NCBI GenBank assembly: GCA_001931875.2
Contig: MSJH02000753.1
Span: forward strand, 1 to 22,591
Length of the DNA: 22,591 nucleotides
Reading direction: 5' to 3'
Source of the DNA: Byssochlamys sp. IMV 00236
Lineage: Eukaryota > Ascomycota > Eurotiomycetes > Eurotiales > Thermoascaceae
The position numbers were made by a program, and so were the translations under genes. Below the pieces are notes generated by a model. It was not told the DNA's origin. It saw only the letters and a list, made by a program, of their open reading frames with translations, and made no database searches. Below are positions 20,409 through 22,591 of the stretch, in pieces (within the stretch, counting starts at the first letter, position 1; each line of letters starts with the position of its first letter).

Positions 20409-20841
20409 TTAATTACTGTCCTTGTACAAAGCAGGGTACTGTTTATATATGGATCCGTATTTTCTTATACCTGCTGATGACATTAAGATTGGTTGTATAG
20501 GATCATTGCTATAGCAGATTTGAAGTTCGCGGTGTTCAATATACTTTAATAGTTCAATAGCGCGATCCTTGTCATATGGTTTACAGTAAAGCATGCAAAC
20601 AGCTTGTTCTTTTGTTATCGTGATCATAAAAGAAGAAAAAGAGTAAAGAAACGATTGAAATACGTGATAACTTTCCAAGATAGGTAATAATGTTAATATT
20701 GTTGTCTTGTATAAACGCAAGTGACTCTTGTTTTCTTTCCTTTACAAAAAGTACTCAAGGAAAAACCTAGAAATACTACATTCATTCGCTGTCAAAGAAG
20801 AGTATGTCTGACTGCACACCTTCAATAATATCGCACAACAT
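20409..20841 (-). CDS. Small hypothetical protein, spliced
   Basis: On the minus strand two coding-looking frames join across a 55-bp intron (20609-20663, GTATTT donor, AAAAG acceptor). They give ...QESLAFIQDNNINIITYLGKLSQQAVCMLYCKPYDKDRAIELLKYIEH..., ending YKDSN at 20409. For the start, ATG 20841 reads MLCDIIEG; splicing at a weak GGT-GTGCAG donor to the acceptor at 20740 gives exons 20841-20818, 20739-20664, 20608-20409 and 99 aa. However, the first exon stays open for 11 more codons before a stop, so the first intron is uncertain. No domain is recognised. The body looks alpha-helical. It lies 82 bp downstream of the Arp10 stop on the same strand and converges on OXA1. Confidence 0.45.
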
Positions 20842-20923
20842 GTCTCCCCTTTAAAGAAGCATTAAGCTTATTTCAATTGAAAGTCAAACGATATAAAGAA
20901 CAAGTAAAGTACATCTTTGTTTT

Positions 20924-22556
20924 TTATTTGGTGCTTGTACTTGCTTCTCTATCAGCTGGATCAACTGTATTTGTCCAGTGGCCTATAGACCAGTCTGTGA
21001 CATTTCCCGTAAACTTTTCTTTTGTGATCTCCTCTCCTGATAACTTCATGGATCCCATAAGAGAACCTATTTATGCATTTCTCTTTTAGCAAATGGCCTA
21101 CGCATCATATATATATAATAAATACTAACCTCCGATCCAGCCTCTTACATTATTCATAAATATACGCCCAGCGCCCTTTTCCTCTGGATTATCTAGAAAC
21201 CGAATCGACTTGTGTAATTTAAGCAAGCTATTGTACTTCTTCTTTTCATATTCAGTTGGATCCCTCATAATTCGTAATAATTCTTGCTTTATTCTAGATT
21301 GAAATCCGGGTATAAGCGATATACCGCCGATCAAGAGGATAGACGATATCAGAGGCTTTCGAAGATCCGGTTGAAGTTTTGATAATGAGTCTAATATGCA
21401 TAAGGGTATACTCAACTCATCTTCATCTCCCTCAAATAGCACCTCTGCTGTTCGTTCGCGAATCCATCCAGGTATCAGGATCGTGCCTCGTTGACCGTCC
21501 TTGAGTGTGATGGGGTAGTATAGATCAGTAGCACTGCTAAAGTTTTTGTAGGCATCTATTTTGCTTGCTGCATCACTGTATTGCTGTTGCCCAATCATAA
21601 GGGGTGAACAAAAGATGGCTCTGGTCTTTATATCCTCTAATAATTCTGGTGTCAATAGCTGACTGGGTATGCTGCTCTGTGGTGCAAGCGAAAAGTGAAG
21701 ATTGGAAGGTGGGATGAATCGACCATGTTCATATAATAACTCCTTTAGCCTTTTCGTGATTGATTTTCCGGCGAGTGGTGTTGTAGCAATATAGGGAATT
21801 ATAGGTCTAGCTACATAAATCTAAATGATATCAAGGTTATTTCGAGCCACACAAGCAAGATATATACTATTGATATTCTTACGGGAAGAACGCTTGTTTC
21901 CAAGTTTCCACAGTCAATGATTAAACCAGTTGTTAAACCAGTTGTAAATAGTGCCATCAAGTGGACTGGTACAAAGGATATAGAAGGAACTAAAAAGTGA
22001 TCAAACAATAACTTTGCAATGACTTGCTTGATAACAATAGGTGCCAATGGGGATTCACATATAATAACTTTACGTGTCTTTGGATCTGTTAACAGTAGCC
22101 TAATTATATTTGTTATAACTCCCCTTTTAACCAAAAGCGCATGTATTATTTACCGAAAATAAATGTCATGCAGTAACTTTTTAAAGTTTTCCTCAATTTC
22201 ATCCAAATTGCCTTTTGCCATAACATCTAGACTATATAATTCCTCCAACTGTTACAGGTATGAATTAGCTTGAGCAAGAGACACATGTATCCTTTTCTTT
22301 TTACTTGTTTATTCACTCGAATAACTTCTCCTTCTTCATTTCGTAAATGTTCTAAACAAGACCAAGTTGGGATTATATGACGAGGAGAGGATTCGCCAGA
22401 GAATCCACATTTTATGTATAATGAACCAATATCAAGTACTACTCTATCTTCTGTTCCATAAATAGAATGACGACGTGTGAAGCTTTGAAAAGAGGAAGAG
22501 TAGTTTGATAAATAGGTTGAGGATAAAGGCTCTGATGAGACAGACGTGGTTGTCAT
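20924..22556 (-). CDS. ARP10: Actin-related protein Arp10/Arp11, dynactin pointed-end subunit
   Basis: In other eukaryotes this protein caps the Arp1 filament in the pointed-end complex of dynactin, the dynein cofactor for retrograde transport. Five exons: 22556-22305, 22248-22154, 22099-21883, 21820-21130, 21066-20924, giving 465 aa; human ACTR10 is 417. A Ser/Thr-rich extension of about 35 residues precedes the actin fold. Nucleotide-cleft motifs are VVLDIGSLYIKCGFSGE, HLMALFTTGLTTGLIIDCGN, and SSILLIGGISLIPGFQSR. VIICESPLAPIVIKQVI and SISFVPVHLMAL match the ACTR10 lineage better than conventional actin. The last junction restores WIGGSLMGSMK, the conserved C-terminal actin-fold segment. 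It is followed by TDWSIGHW and a polar tail ending ASTSTK. This is one of the more derived actin-related proteins, so ATP hydrolysis cannot be inferred. Confidence 0.92.
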
Positions 22557-22591
22557 GAAGTAAAAGAAAGTAAAAAAAAAAAAAAAAAAAA
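22557..22591. promoter_or_regulatory. Start of Arp10 upstream region with A tract
   Basis: The window ends in a run of 19 A (22573-22591) directly upstream of the minus-strand Arp10 start, that is, a T tract on the coding strand. This resembles other upstream tracts in the window, though a sequence ending exactly in a homopolymer could also mark a contig end. Confidence 0.4.

Noticed and set aside
20877..21089. Plus-strand 70-codon frame with a hydrophobic start
   Set aside because: It lies antisense to the last Arp10 exon (20924-21066), begins with TTG, and has no support of its own.

Overview
The window looks like nuclear DNA of an early-diverging filamentous fungus, most likely Mucoromycota (Mucorales-like). 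The reasons are AT-rich intergenic DNA, compact genes broken by many 44-90 bp GT-AG introns, poly-T/CT tracts just upstream of start codons, asparagine homopolymers, and a degraded Tc1/mariner element of a type I associate with these fungi. No bacterial operons, CRISPR arrays or rRNA genes are visible, and I recognised no tRNA. The species cannot be named from the sequence. Nearly all genes are split, so the gene models here were built by joining open frames across splice sites. Every final model stays in frame from start to stop.

Left part (1-7.5 kb): an unassigned stretch with a 12-bp minisatellite and a GC-richer island; an eight-exon RAB3GAP1-like gene (1677-5150, +); a Tc1/mariner relic whose left end abuts the RAB3GAP1 stop codon; and a short non-autonomous DNA element (6658-6989) with a second copy at 16071-16431. 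Middle (7.3-15.7 kb): a 51-codon ORF (-) divergent from a 165-aa nuclear-looking orphan (+); dolichol-phosphate mannosyltransferase DPM1 (+), convergent with a polytopic membrane protein (-); a long gene (-) joining a winged-helix-like N-terminus to a PP2C phosphatase; and, divergent from it, a Cue1-like ER ubiquitin-system protein (+). Right part (15.7-22.6 kb): the second short element, an orphan 275-aa ORF (+), ATP synthase assembly factor ATPAF1/Atp11 (-) divergent from the OXA1 insertase (+), a small unknown gene (-), and the dynactin subunit Arp10/ACTR10 (-).

Most recognisable genes are conserved eukaryotic housekeeping functions: Rab GTPase control, ER glycosylation and ER-associated degradation, mitochondrial ATP synthase and inner-membrane biogenesis, and dynein/dynactin transport. 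They do not form one gene cluster. The clearest functional pairing is ATPAF1/OXA1, whose start codons are only 171 bp apart. The most unusual items are the apparent HTH-PP2C fusion, the paired short inverted-repeat elements, and the orphan ORF beside one of them. I did not find convincing evidence for a wholly new multi-gene system.
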